Assembly: GCA_018699075.1 (NCBI GenBank)
Contig: JABIPV010000199.1
Span: forward strand, 1-29,646
Length of the DNA stretch: 29,646 nt
Source: Kordiimonadaceae bacterium
GTDB lineage: Bacteria; Pseudomonadota; Alphaproteobacteria; Sphingomonadales; Emcibacteraceae
Direction: 5' to 3'
The notes under the pieces are model-generated. The model was not told the origin of the DNA and did no database searches. It saw nothing but the letters and a program-made list of their open reading frames with translations. The number at the start of each line of letters is the position of its first letter. Position 1 is the first letter of the stretch. Made by a program: the position numbers and the translations under genes. This document shows positions 1-7,767 of the stretch, in pieces.

Positions 1-1
1 A

Positions 2-202
2 GCAGGTTTAAATGGCATGGGCAGGCCTCTTCCCGGCACAAGCATTTCATTTACCCGCGCTATTATTCTGCAAATTCCACTGGCTTATTTCGCGGGTGAG
101 CGATGGGGTTTGATCGGAATATTCAGCGCAATATGTATTTCTAACATCGTCGCCGCGGCATTCGCTTTTTATATCAACAGACGCATATTAAGCCGACTTT
201 AA
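2..202 (+). CDS. MATE family efflux transporter, C-terminal fragment
   Basis: The frame is already open at the left edge, so only about the last 66 residues of the gene are present. They contain the phrase NGMGRPLPGT followed by two hydrophobic helices (about LQIPLAYFAGERWGLIGIF and AICISNIVAAAFAFYI) and a short basic tail. This arrangement matches the C-terminal end of MATE (NorM/DinF-like) cation-coupled multidrug exporters of the inner membrane. The gene converges on the MFS gene that follows, and their stop codons overlap by four bases, so there is no room for a conventional terminator between them. The substrate cannot be judged from this fragment. The family call is fairly safe; everything upstream lies outside the window. 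Confidence 0.72.
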   Translation, partial: AGLNGMGRPLPGTSISFTRAIILQIPLAYFAGERWGLIGIFSAICISNIVAAAFAFYINRRILSRL

Positions 203-1470
203 TCTTTGGCTTTACTTTTCTGCCAATAATCCGGTTTGACAAAACACATTAAAATAGCCGCAATAATGGCTAAGCAAATAAGCGTGATAAAGCCATAAGT
301 ATAACTGCCATATTTATCATGGATCATTCCCATAAAGCGCGGGCCACCAGATAATCCAAAACCATATACCATTGTGAAAATAGAAATTTTCTTACCAATT
401 CCCCATGGACCATAACAATGCTTAGTGACAACAGGCACATCTACTACCAAACCACCATGCGCGGTTCCCTTAATGGCTAGACAGATCATCATGGTGATAA
501 AACCTTCAACAGGGAAAAGCAGCAATACCGCAAAACCCAGTAAAATATAAGTAAAGGCGATGCCTTTTGTTGACGTTTTATCATAAAGACGACCAAAACC
601 AACCTTGGCCGCAGCGGCAATTACGGCCATAATTGTCGCACCCGTTCTGACCATATTTATATCAAGTCCCAGGTCTTTGCTCATATACAGTACATAATGT
701 TGAGCAACCCCCATATCTACCATAGCAATCATTGGCAAGCCTATAACGATGAGCCAAAAATTACGCCCCCGTAGGAAATCATTAATTGATACTGCGTCAT
801 CTGGTTTGGTTGTCATTTTTAAGGAAGTCGCTTTTTGCGTATTCCCGCCTACTTCTTCTTTTACAGCAAAGATATAAAATGGAAGAGCGAGTACCCAAAT
901 CCCTAAACTTAAAATACCAATTGCCTCACGCCAGCCAAATAAATCTTTAAGAAAACCAAATAAAAATGGCGTTGCGGCCCCCGCTAAACTTGTTCCCACT
1001 AGCGCTAAACCAAGGGCTGTTCCCATATTACCTTCAAACATACGTCCTAATAAGGTTTTGGTTGAAATCATTATACCAAGTGAAGAAAGACCCAAAAAGC
1101 CACCAAGCATAATGTAGTAGTTATGAGCTTCAATGCCCGCAACTCCTTCGGGTTTTAAGAACATAAATGACAGCATGGCGCAACCGCCAATTAAGCAGGC
1201 GAGAATAGTCATTTTTCGCGGACCAAATTTATCAACTGCCCAACCAATTGGGATGGCACATAAGGCACCAACAAGGAATTTAACAGAGATTACATCTGTG
1301 GCTTGCGCTCTGCTCCAATCAAATTCTGCTATGACTTCACGGTAAATCCAGGGAAACATAAAAGTAGGAACGCCAAACATGAAAAATAAACACAAACCAG
1401 CGGCAAGTATCACAGTCCAATTATCTTTAATATCTTGAAGTCCTTCAGTGTTAGCTGATGCCAAAGCCAT
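199..1470 (-). CDS. MFS transporter, OFA/monocarboxylate-like
   Basis: A 423-residue inner-membrane carrier with about 12 hydrophobic segments. It has the MFS motif-A loop between helices 2 and 3 (GWAVDKFGPRKM, about residues 76-87) and a second-half counterpart (GFGRLYDKTSTKG). The central loop is charged and the C-tail basic, as in the oxalate:formate antiporter / monocarboxylate carrier group. The ATG start has an AGGGAG box seven bases upstream. It lies downstream of the six-gene gentisate operon but has its own copy of the shared palindromic operator at 1542-1553, so it is probably a separate transcription unit of the same regulon. It is a paralogue of the carrier at 9426-10700. Likely role (inference): uptake of the aromatic acid degraded by the cluster, or export of an intermediate. 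The substrate is not determinable from sequence. Confidence 0.85.
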   Translation of the reverse strand: MALASANTEGLQDIKDNWTVILAAGLCLFFMFGVPTFMFPWIYREVIAEFDWSRAQATDVISVKFLVGALCAIPIGWAVDKFGPRKMTILACLIGGCAMLSFMFLKPEGVAGIEAHNYYIMLGGFLGLSSLGIMISTKTLLGRMFEGNMGTALGLALVGTSLAGAATPFLFGFLKDLFGWREAIGILSLGIWVLALPFYIFAVKEEVGGNTQKATSLKMTTKPDDAVSINDFLRGRNFWLIVIGLPMIAMVDMGVAQHYVLYMSKDLGLDINMVRTGATIMAVIAAAAKVGFGRLYDKTSTKGIAFTYILLGFAVLLLFPVEGFITMMICLAIKGTAHGGLVVDVPVVTKHCYGPWGIGKKISIFTMVYGFGLSGGPRFMGMIHDKYGSYTYGFITLICLAIIAAILMCFVKPDYWQKSKAKD

Positions 1471-1541
1471 AGTGTTACTCCCTGATTTTTTATTGAGCTA
1501 GAACATAACACATGACCATTGCATTTAATAGGCAAAATTCA

Positions 1542-1553
1542 TTATTATAATAA
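1542..1553. promoter_or_regulatory. Shared MarR-type operator, site A (upstream of MFS gene)
   Basis: A perfect 12-bp palindrome, TTATTATAATAA, sits 71 bases before the MFS start codon and just after the stop of the Fe-S gene. The same core recurs at six other places in the window, always before catabolic or regulator genes. It probably gives the MFS gene its own controlled promoter. Confidence 0.65.
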
Positions 1554-1557
1554 CGAA

Positions 1558-2613
1558 TTATTCTTCTGGTTTATAGATGATCGGGCTGTCTTCTATGTCC
1601 CTACCTTCTCGGTCCTGTTTTTCACGTGCCTCTTGGATAAATTCGCCGCCGAAATCATTTGGATCATAGGGAATTTTATCAAAATTCTCTAAATTTAAAC
1701 TATCTTTATCATTGATCATTTTAATCATGCCATCTGCATTTTTGGCTTCTTTGATCGATTTTGACATCTTTTTATAATTTGCCCTAAGCTCAGGTGCACG
1801 CGCCGTTAACGGACAAACAGATAAACATATTTTACAGCCATAAAGCCGAGAGAAAAAAGGCTGACATTTATCAGAATCCACATGCCAGCGAACAATTCCT
1901 GCCTTCTCCCTTTTTTCTGGCATTATCGCTTGACCGGGACAGAAACGCTCGCATATACCACATTTGGTACAAAGCTCATCCATGCCATAATCAGAGGGAC
2001 CATCCGCCTCAAGAGGCATTTCCGTTGAGACAGCCGATAATCTAAAGGAACTACCAAGAACGGGAGAAACCAGACTACCGTGTTTAGCAACTTCACCAAG
2101 TCCGGCCAAATAACCGTATGCAGGTAAGGGGAAGTCACCTGAATTTGGGTGAGTTCTTGCCTCGAAACCCATAGCCCCAATGCGCTGCGAAAGGCGCACA
2201 CCTAATTCATCAAGTTCAAAATATGCCCGGTGAACTTCTTCCTGCGATTCTGCGCCTATATCCACCATCAAATCATATTTCATAGCCTTACCAAAGACGA
2301 TCACTGATTTATGTTCGAGTATTTTTGCGTCTTGGTACATAATACTGGGCGTATATTTGGCAATACCAACAATATCTGCACCAAGTTCTGTTGCCATTTC
2401 CTTAATAAGAGGGCTATCGACCCAGATATCCCGCGTCGCTTTCGCCCGCGGATTAACTTCTGCATCACGTTGAGCTGGAAGAACCTTCGCCCGCATAAAG
2501 AAATACCATTTAGCTTTAGGTGTCATACGTTCCATGAATAAAGGCGAATAAGGATTATTACCGTTGGTACGGCGAGTTATCCTTTTTGAATTTTCAACAT
2601 CAACTTTACCCAT
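1558..2613 (-). CDS. QueG/reductive-dehalogenase-like 2x[4Fe-4S] protein
   Basis: A 351-residue protein, last gene of the six-gene operon, 16 bases after the isomerase, with a good AAGGA box. The C-terminal half carries a ferredoxin-like double cluster: C215-x2-C218-x2-C221-x3-C225-P, then C250, C260-x2-C263-x3-C267-P. The long gap after the fifth Cys and the phrase AGLGEVAKHGSLVSPVLGSS before the clusters resemble the cobalamin-binding cores of epoxyqueuosine reductase (QueG) and reductive dehalogenases (RdhA). Unlike respiratory RdhA there is no Tat signal, so it should be cytoplasmic; unlike BhbA/NpRdhA-type catabolic enzymes there is no fused reductase domain. A QueG housekeeping role is unlikely given its position in a catabolic operon. 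A corrinoid-dependent reductive step on the aromatic substrate, for example dehalogenation, is a reasonable but unproven inference. Confidence 0.7.
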   Translation of the reverse strand: MGKVDVENSKRITRRTNGNNPYSPLFMERMTPKAKWYFFMRAKVLPAQRDAEVNPRAKATRDIWVDSPLIKEMATELGADIVGIAKYTPSIMYQDAKILEHKSVIVFGKAMKYDLMVDIGAESQEEVHRAYFELDELGVRLSQRIGAMGFEARTHPNSGDFPLPAYGYLAGLGEVAKHGSLVSPVLGSSFRLSAVSTEMPLEADGPSDYGMDELCTKCGICERFCPGQAIMPEKREKAGIVRWHVDSDKCQPFFSRLYGCKICLSVCPLTARAPELRANYKKMSKSIKEAKNADGMIKMINDKDSLNLENFDKIPYDPNDFGGEFIQEAREKQDREGRDIEDSPIIYKPEE

Positions 2614-2629
2614 GAAATATCCTTATGAT

Positions 2630-3277
2630 TTACAATGCATCAGGTTGATTTTCCGGAACAGCATCTTTAAAGGCGTCTAATTTTAAACATTCTTCATTAA
2701 TACGCATGATGGTTGGATAAGCGGAAAGATCGCATTCGAAACGCTGTGCATTATAAATTTGCGGAATTAAAAAAGTGTCCGCAAAGCCCGGCGTATCACC
2801 ATGACAAAACTTTCCTGTTTCAGGTTCTGAAGCAAGTTTCTTTTCAAGCGCAGTGAATTCTTCGCCTACCCAATGACGATACCACGTATTTACGGCTTCT
2901 TGATCCTGACCAAGTTCAGCTTTTAAATATTTCAAAATACGTAAATTATTTAAGGGGTGGATTTCACAAGCAATTGCATAAGCGATTGATTGGACGCGGG
3001 CACGTTCTTTCGGATCAAGCGGAAGCAAGCGATTATTTTCTTCCATATAATCTAAATATTCAATGATCGTCAGTGATTGGGTTATAACATCACCGTCCAC
3101 TTCAAGCGCAGGCACCAAACCTTGTGGATTTTTCGCAAGAAAGTCTTCGGATTTATGTTCACCTTTTCCGAGTGCGTAATTTTGTTGTACGTGTTCAATG
3201 CCTTTTAAGTTAAGAGCAATCCGCACCCGGTATGATGCGGAGCTGCGCCAAAACCCATGTAAAATGATATTAGACAA
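2630..3277 (-). CDS. Maleylpyruvate isomerase, glutathione-dependent (zeta-class GST)
   Basis: A 215-residue zeta-class glutathione transferase. The N-terminal thioredoxin-fold domain has the catalytic serine motif (SSASYRVRIALNLKG, starting at residue 12) and the glutathione-binding segment LVPALEVDGDVITQSLTIIEYLD; an alpha-helical domain follows. The family contains maleylacetoacetate and maleylpyruvate cis-trans isomerases. With gentisate dioxygenase and a fumarylpyruvate hydrolase in the same operon, maleylpyruvate to fumarylpyruvate is the expected reaction. The start is a TTG lying inside the last codons of the hydrolase gene (8-base overlap) with a GGA box eight bases upstream. No in-frame ATG exists near the N-terminus, so translation is probably coupled to the upstream gene. 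A maleylacetoacetate role cannot be excluded from sequence alone. Confidence 0.86.
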   Translation of the reverse strand: MSNIILHGFWRSSASYRVRIALNLKGIEHVQQNYALGKGEHKSEDFLAKNPQGLVPALEVDGDVITQSLTIIEYLDYMEENNRLLPLDPKERARVQSIAYAIACEIHPLNNLRILKYLKAELGQDQEAVNTWYRHWVGEEFTALEKKLASEPETGKFCHGDTPGFADTFLIPQIYNAQRFECDLSAYPTIMRINEECLKLDAFKDAVPENQPDAL

Positions 3278-3956
3278 TTTTTGTTTCCAATGTTGTTAAA
3301 CCGTCAACGCCAATTTTAATCACGTCACCCTTAACGACGGGGCCTACACCTTCTGGTGTACCTGTGTAAATAAGATCGCCGGGCTCTAGCGTATAGAGTG
3401 TTGAAAGGTTCGAAATCACTTCTGCTACTGACCAAATCAGCATATTAACATCGCTGTCCTGTTTGATTTCATCATTAACAGAAAGCCAGATGCGCGCATT
3501 TTCGATATGGCCTACTTGCTCCACCGTATGAAGTTCAGCACAAGGTGCAGAATGGTCAAATGCTTTACCTGTATCCCAAGGGCGACCTTTTGTTTTCGAT
3601 TGAGACTGAAGATCACGGCGGGTTAGATCATTGCCAACCGCATAACCATATACATGATCAAGAGCATCATCCACGCTAACTTCTGTACAGCTTTTCCCCA
3701 TAGCAACCACAAGTTCAGCTTCAAAATGAAAATTTTCTGTTATTTGTGGATAGGGTACATCAACACCATTATCAACCAGCGCATCATTTGGCTTGGTAAA
3801 ATAAAAAGGCACTTCGCGGTCAGGATCATGGCCCATTTCACGAGCATGCGCTGCATAATTACGGCCCACGCAAAAAATACGGCGTACCGGAAAACGATCT
3901 TCGCTGCCATGAACAGCTACACTTGGAACTTCGGGGACATCAATAACGTAACCCAT
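3270..3956 (-). CDS. Fumarylpyruvate hydrolase (FAH superfamily)
   Basis: A 228-residue single-domain member of the fumarylacetoacetate hydrolase fold. Visible motifs are CVGRNYAAHAREMG (about 29-42), YFTKPNDAL (about 52-60), the metal-binding FHFEAELVVAMG with E79 and E81, the third ligand D110 in GYAVGND, and the closing GDLIYTGTPEGVGPVVKGD. The length and the N-terminal basic segment match NagK-type fumarylpyruvate hydrolases, which split fumarylpyruvate into fumarate and pyruvate. AGGAG precedes the ATG by nine bases. It lies between gentisate dioxygenase and the isomerase, the usual arrangement for a gentisate operon. The superfamily also contains 5-oxopent-3-ene-1,2,5-tricarboxylate decarboxylase and acylpyruvases, so the exact substrate rests on context. 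Confidence 0.87.
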   Translation of the reverse strand: MGYVIDVPEVPSVAVHGSEDRFPVRRIFCVGRNYAAHAREMGHDPDREVPFYFTKPNDALVDNGVDVPYPQITENFHFEAELVVAMGKSCTEVSVDDALDHVYGYAVGNDLTRRDLQSQSKTKGRPWDTGKAFDHSAPCAELHTVEQVGHIENARIWLSVNDEIKQDSDVNMLIWSVAEVISNLSTLYTLEPGDLIYTGTPEGVGPVVKGDVIKIGVDGLTTLETKIV

Positions 3957-4000
3957 AACTTTTAACTCCTGATTTTTATATTATATTATAGTTTAATTTC

Positions 4001-5029
4001 TTATCTATTTCCGCGATCTTCGCGCCATAATCCGCAAGCCTGCTGAACAGGACGATCTGAATAACTGAATAGCACACATTCTTCATTTGCGAAATGCTGG
4101 TAATGATGCCAGCTTGGCACCACGAATGTATCATTTGGACCCCATTCAAAGGTTTTATCACCAATTACTGTTTTGCCAGACCCTTCAACCACCGAATAAA
4201 CCGTCGCATCCGTTGAACGATATGTAGCGGTTTCAAAACCTTTTGGCAGTAATTGCATAAAGGCGGCCATTGTTGGGAAAACGGATTTTCCATCAACGGG
4301 GTTTACATATGTCAAACGAAGTCCATGACACGGGTCCCATTCACCTGTTTGTTTCATTTTATCCAGCGCTTCTTTTGTACGCGAGTAAGGATATTTCATC
4401 ACAGGTGACGTTGGTGACGTTGGTTCAAAATCAACTGGCATAAGTCCACTGCCATAGCGGGCGACACTATCACCATCATCAATAACGTGCGGATGCTGGT
4501 CTTTCGAATGATGTTCCATAAATGACGCATCCAAAAATTGAACGATCGGAATATCAAGTCCATCTAACCAAAATGTCGGCTTATCAGATTCGTTGCCATG
4601 ATCATGCCAGCGGCCATTAGGTGTAAGGATTAAATCACCCTTACTCATATATGACTTTTCACCTTCAACAGCTGTAAAAGCGCCTTCACCTTCAACAATG
4701 AAACGAAATGCGGACTGCGAATGTTTATGAGCCGGGGCAACTTCCCCCGGCATTATCAATTGAATTCCGGCATAAAGCGACGTGGTAATTTTGCTCTCGC
4801 CTGGCATACCTGGATTTTCTAGGATAAGCACTCTACGTTCTGCTTCCTTTGCCGTCAGTAAACTACCGGCTTCAAGAAGCACAGGGCGAACAGTGTCATA
4901 TTTCCATAGTGTCGGCTGGCAAGGACTTTTCGGTTCCGGAGTGACTAGTTTTCCAAGAACATCCCATAGCGGCACAAGATTATCGGCTTGTACTTTATCA
5001 CTATATTCAGGTAATTTTTTTTCACTCAT
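4001..5029 (-). CDS. Gentisate 1,2-dioxygenase (bicupin)
   Basis: A protein of about 342 residues with two cupin domains. The N-terminal cupin has HKHSQSAFRFIVEG with H101 and H103 as iron ligands and a downstream histidine in GRWHDHGN, the pattern of NagI/GtdA-type gentisate dioxygenases. The second cupin (TVYSVVEGSGKTVIGDK ... PSWHHYQHF) is also well conserved. The enzyme opens gentisate between C1 and C2 to give maleylpyruvate. A GTG nine bases further upstream (5038) is also in frame, but the ribosome-binding sequence AAGG lies eight bases before the ATG at 5029 and touches the GTG, so the ATG is chosen. It sits 24 bases after the HpaB-type gene, in the same operon. Related bicupins acting on 1-hydroxy-2-naphthoate or salicylate exist, so the substrate range may be wider than gentisate. 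Confidence 0.9.
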   Translation of the reverse strand: MSEKKLPEYSDKVQADNLVPLWDVLGKLVTPEPKSPCQPTLWKYDTVRPVLLEAGSLLTAKEAERRVLILENPGMPGESKITTSLYAGIQLIMPGEVAPAHKHSQSAFRFIVEGEGAFTAVEGEKSYMSKGDLILTPNGRWHDHGNESDKPTFWLDGLDIPIVQFLDASFMEHHSKDQHPHVIDDGDSVARYGSGLMPVDFEPTSPTSPVMKYPYSRTKEALDKMKQTGEWDPCHGLRLTYVNPVDGKSVFPTMAAFMQLLPKGFETATYRSTDATVYSVVEGSGKTVIGDKTFEWGPNDTFVVPSWHHYQHFANEECVLFSYSDRPVQQACGLWREDRGNR

Positions 5030-5053
5030 CTTATCCACCTTAAATCTGTTGCC

Positions 5054-6529
5054 TTAACCTTCGTAATCAAGCGCATCTGCGACAAAACCTTTAGCCGCCG
5101 TTTTATCATACATTTTATAAACACTGGCAATCACATTTTCAGGTGAACCAGAATGTAATCTTTCATAAAGTTGCTGACGGCCACCGAAACTATCACCAGT
5201 AAGTTCCCATGCCAGTTTACTTAAACGCTGGCGGTATTCAGCTGTCGCGCCTTTACCAACCCAGTAACGGTCAATAAGCGGGCGAATTTCAGGTTGATCC
5301 ATATCTTCTGCTGATGGCACGAACAATGGTGAACTAGTCGTCACATGTTCCAAGATAGCCACTAAACGTTCAGATATAAGACCAATGAAAGCGCGTAAAT
5401 GTGGTGAAGGACTAATAGCAAAATGTCCGCCGGGCGTAAGACTTCCCTCATACTCCGCAGTCGTAATTATCGAACGGAATATTTCTTTGTAAGTGACAAG
5501 TTCACCCATTTCCATATTCACAAGTTGACGTCCACCTTTACCTTCTGTTTCTGCCATAAGGTGACCAATACCGATCATAAGGTCCATACGCACAAGAAGT
5601 TGCAGCACGCTACAGTGAGCAGCCCATTTCATAGCACGTGTACGGAATAGTTTATTTGCTGCAGCAGGATCTTTGGCCATAAACACACGTTCCCACGGCA
5701 CAAACACATCATCAAAGATAAGCACCACATCTTGTTCATCAAAACGTGTTGAAAGCATATGATCACGCGGGTCACGATTAATTGTATAAGGCTCGCGGCA
5801 AATCTGCTTCATTCCCGGAGCACATACAGGCATCGCAAACCAAAGAGCAAACTCTCCTTCATCTTCTTGAAGGCCTTGTGTCGGTGCAATCACCACTTCG
5901 TCCGTAAGAGGCCCAAGGGTCACAAAGCGTGCACCACGCACAACAATTCCGTCTTCGCGTTCTTCAACAATACGCACACAACGATCAGGATCATCTTTCG
6001 GGCGCTTTGTTTTATCCATGGCAGGATCATGTAAACCATGTGAAAGCGAGAGATCATTTTCACTGGCATATTTTAGATAATTAGTAATGTTATCTTTAAA
6101 ACGTGGATCCGTTTTTGCAAGTTCATCACGGGCATCATACATCCCAACAATAATAGATGCACAAAAATCAGGGAAGCGGCCAAACATACCAAGGCTTTCT
6201 TCGGCCCAGACGGATGTATTACCACGACGTTTCATCAGATCATCATAATTTTTAGGAAGTGAATAACTGTAAGAAATACGCACGCCTTCTTCGTTGACAA
6301 AAGACATCTTATCTTGCGTTGCCTCAGCATGCTGCAAGTCATATATACGGGCCATTTCTTTAATAACACGCTCGAATGCCGGATGAGTTGTTACGTCTTC
6401 GACCTTCTCACCTTTAACCCAAACTTCGCGTCCATCACGAAGACTTTCAATATATTCTGCGCCGGTCATAATGCCATGACCTTTACCCGCAGTCATATTA
6501 AGTTTATCTTCAAAACTATGTGTAACCAT
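5054..6529 (-). CDS. FADH2-dependent aromatic monooxygenase, HpaB/TftD family oxygenase component
   Basis: A 491-residue large component of a two-component flavin monooxygenase. The family is recognised from the N-terminal GREVWVKGEKVEDVTTHPAF, the mid-region AMPVCAPGMKQICRE, and SSRFDE-like LSTRFDEQDVVLIFDD followed by VFVPWERVF; the all-helical C-terminal part resembles the acyl-CoA dehydrogenase fold. Such enzymes use reduced FAD from a partner reductase to hydroxylate phenols ortho or para, or to replace halogen or nitro groups (HpaB, TftD, HadA). The probable partner is the flavin reductase at 19868-20800, in a different operon that carries the same operator. AAGGA is nine bases before the ATG. 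The substrate is unknown; being co-transcribed with gentisate dioxygenase, it may make a dihydroxylated ring for one of the ring-cleaving enzymes here. Confidence 0.86.
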   Translation of the reverse strand: MVTHSFEDKLNMTAGKGHGIMTGAEYIESLRDGREVWVKGEKVEDVTTHPAFERVIKEMARIYDLQHAEATQDKMSFVNEEGVRISYSYSLPKNYDDLMKRRGNTSVWAEESLGMFGRFPDFCASIIVGMYDARDELAKTDPRFKDNITNYLKYASENDLSLSHGLHDPAMDKTKRPKDDPDRCVRIVEEREDGIVVRGARFVTLGPLTDEVVIAPTQGLQEDEGEFALWFAMPVCAPGMKQICREPYTINRDPRDHMLSTRFDEQDVVLIFDDVFVPWERVFMAKDPAAANKLFRTRAMKWAAHCSVLQLLVRMDLMIGIGHLMAETEGKGGRQLVNMEMGELVTYKEIFRSIITTAEYEGSLTPGGHFAISPSPHLRAFIGLISERLVAILEHVTTSSPLFVPSAEDMDQPEIRPLIDRYWVGKGATAEYRQRLSKLAWELTGDSFGGRQQLYERLHSGSPENVIASVYKMYDKTAAKGFVADALDYEG

Positions 6530-6552
6530 TTTTATTTTTCCTTGAACTATTT

Positions 6553-7557
6553 TTATTTATCTAAACCGAAAATTTTTATTGAGTTACCAGAATAAATCTT
6601 CGTACGGTCTTCATCACTTAACCATTCAAAACCATCTATATACGGTTTGATATCATCATACGGGCGACCAGTAGCAGCATTATGAGACGAGCCAACGCCT
6701 GGACATTCTGCACCAAATAATAAATTATCCGCGCCAATTTCCTTGATCAATAATTCAAGAGCCGCTGGTGAATAAAGCACAGTGTCAAAATACATTTTTT
6801 TAATCTTTTCACGGAAAGGAAGGCCTTTACCACGTGCCGTACCGGCATCAAAACGACCTATTTGATAAGGAATAGCACCGCCGCCATGTGAGCAGATGAT
6901 TTTAAGATCAGGAAAATCATCATATACTGTTGATTTCATAAGGTTCTGTATGGCAATTGTTTCTTCATTAATAAAATGAAGTGAATAAGCTGTACGTTCT
7001 GAGCGTGAGCCGGCGCTATGAATATGTGCTGGAATATCAAGCTCACATAATTTTTCATAAAGTGGATACCAGTATTTTTCACCAAGTCCCGGTGCTTCAA
7101 CTGCACCATTTTCATAAGGGTCTGGATTTAAAAGACACCCTCTAAAGCCAAGCTCATTGACCGCACGTTCTAATTCTGGAAGCGCATCTTCAATTGGGCG
7201 ACCCGCTACTTGTGAAAGGCCTGCCACGCCAACAAACGTATCAGGATACATTTGAGTTTGACGGTAAATAACATTGTGAACTTCAGCATGTAGCCAATCG
7301 ACGATTTTAGCTGGGCTTTCTGAATGCATCATTTGGAATGGGCGAGGTGAAACACACTGTTTATCAATGCCATTTTCTTTTAAATATGGAAGATGTCCGT
7401 ATTTACCCATCGTTGGAGTGTTAAGAGCGTCTACCAGTTCATCATCAGAAATGACAACCTTGCCGCGGCCGTGTGCCCCCCTATGTGCAAGTAGTGTGGC
7501 TTTATATGCCCAAAGCTTTGCTGGTGCGCTTACATGCGCATGACAATCTATTATCAT
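6553..7557 (-). CDS. ligJ: 4-oxalomesaconate hydratase, LigJ-like (amidohydrolase_2 fold)
   Basis: A 334-residue amidohydrolase-2 protein. The start DCHAHVSAPAKLWAYKA, the segment LLAHRGAHGRG and the end DNLLFGAECPGVGSSHNAATGR...DDIKPYIDGFEWL are distinctive of LigJ, which hydrates 4-oxalomesaconate to 4-carboxy-4-hydroxy-2-oxoadipate. Counting from the ATG at 7557, H6, H8, H178 and E284 fall at the positions I recall for the LigJ zinc ligands. That ATG has AAAGGA six bases upstream, so it is preferred over an in-frame TTG at 7572. It is the first gene of the six-gene operon, behind operator site B. A LigJ in a gentisate operon is odd: its substrate would come from the extradiol dioxygenase at 22106-23119. 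A decarboxylase of the same fold (ACMSD, gamma-resorcylate decarboxylase) is a less likely alternative. Confidence 0.82.
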   Translation of the reverse strand: MIIDCHAHVSAPAKLWAYKATLLAHRGAHGRGKVVISDDELVDALNTPTMGKYGHLPYLKENGIDKQCVSPRPFQMMHSESPAKIVDWLHAEVHNVIYRQTQMYPDTFVGVAGLSQVAGRPIEDALPELERAVNELGFRGCLLNPDPYENGAVEAPGLGEKYWYPLYEKLCELDIPAHIHSAGSRSERTAYSLHFINEETIAIQNLMKSTVYDDFPDLKIICSHGGGAIPYQIGRFDAGTARGKGLPFREKIKKMYFDTVLYSPAALELLIKEIGADNLLFGAECPGVGSSHNAATGRPYDDIKPYIDGFEWLSDEDRTKIYSGNSIKIFGLDK

Positions 7558-7625
7558 CCCTGATCCTTTCAAATTATTATCTTAAAATAGACATTTTTTA
7601 TTGGCACAATGAATTACATTGCAAT

Positions 7626-7665
7626 AACTGTTATTGTAATAGCAGTTTTTAAATTGTAGTGTCAA
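7626..7665 (-). promoter_or_regulatory. Promoter and operator site B of the six-gene operon
   Basis: The 22-bp imperfect palindrome at 7626-7647 (AACTGTTATTGTAATAGCAGTT) matches the shared operator with mirror-related changes. Read on the minus strand, TTGACA (7660-7665) is followed after 18 bases by TATTAC (7636-7641), which lies inside the palindrome. A repressor bound there should block RNA polymerase. The ATG of the LigJ-like gene is 68 bases downstream. Confidence 0.62.
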
Positions 7666-7699
7666 CCCATAACAACGTTTTTAAACACGATTAAATATG

Positions 7700-7733
7700 T
7701 TGGACATTTGAAATTTATTTGTTATTATAATAA
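7700..7733 (+). promoter_or_regulatory. Promoter and operator site C of the HD-protein operon
   Basis: A perfect TTATTATAATAA core at 7722-7733 lies 34 bases before the first HD-protein gene. TTGGAC (7700-7705) and TATTAT (7723-7728) are 17 bases apart, a good sigma-70-type arrangement with the -10 box inside the operator. Together with site B it forms a divergent, jointly controlled intergenic region. Confidence 0.62.
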
Positions 7734-7767
7734 TAGTAAATAAAAATAAGATATAGGAAAGCCAAAA

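Noticed and set aside
2630..3956. Isomerase and hydrolase as a homogentisate (maleylacetoacetate/fumarylacetoacetate) pathway
   Set aside because: The neighbouring dioxygenase is a bicupin gentisate type, not homogentisate dioxygenase, and the hydrolase is the short single-domain fumarylpyruvate form.
5054..6529. Annotation as an acyl-CoA dehydrogenase
   Set aside because: The fold is shared, but the HpaB signatures (GREV...VTTHPAF and VFVPWERVF) are specific to flavin-dependent aromatic hydroxylases.
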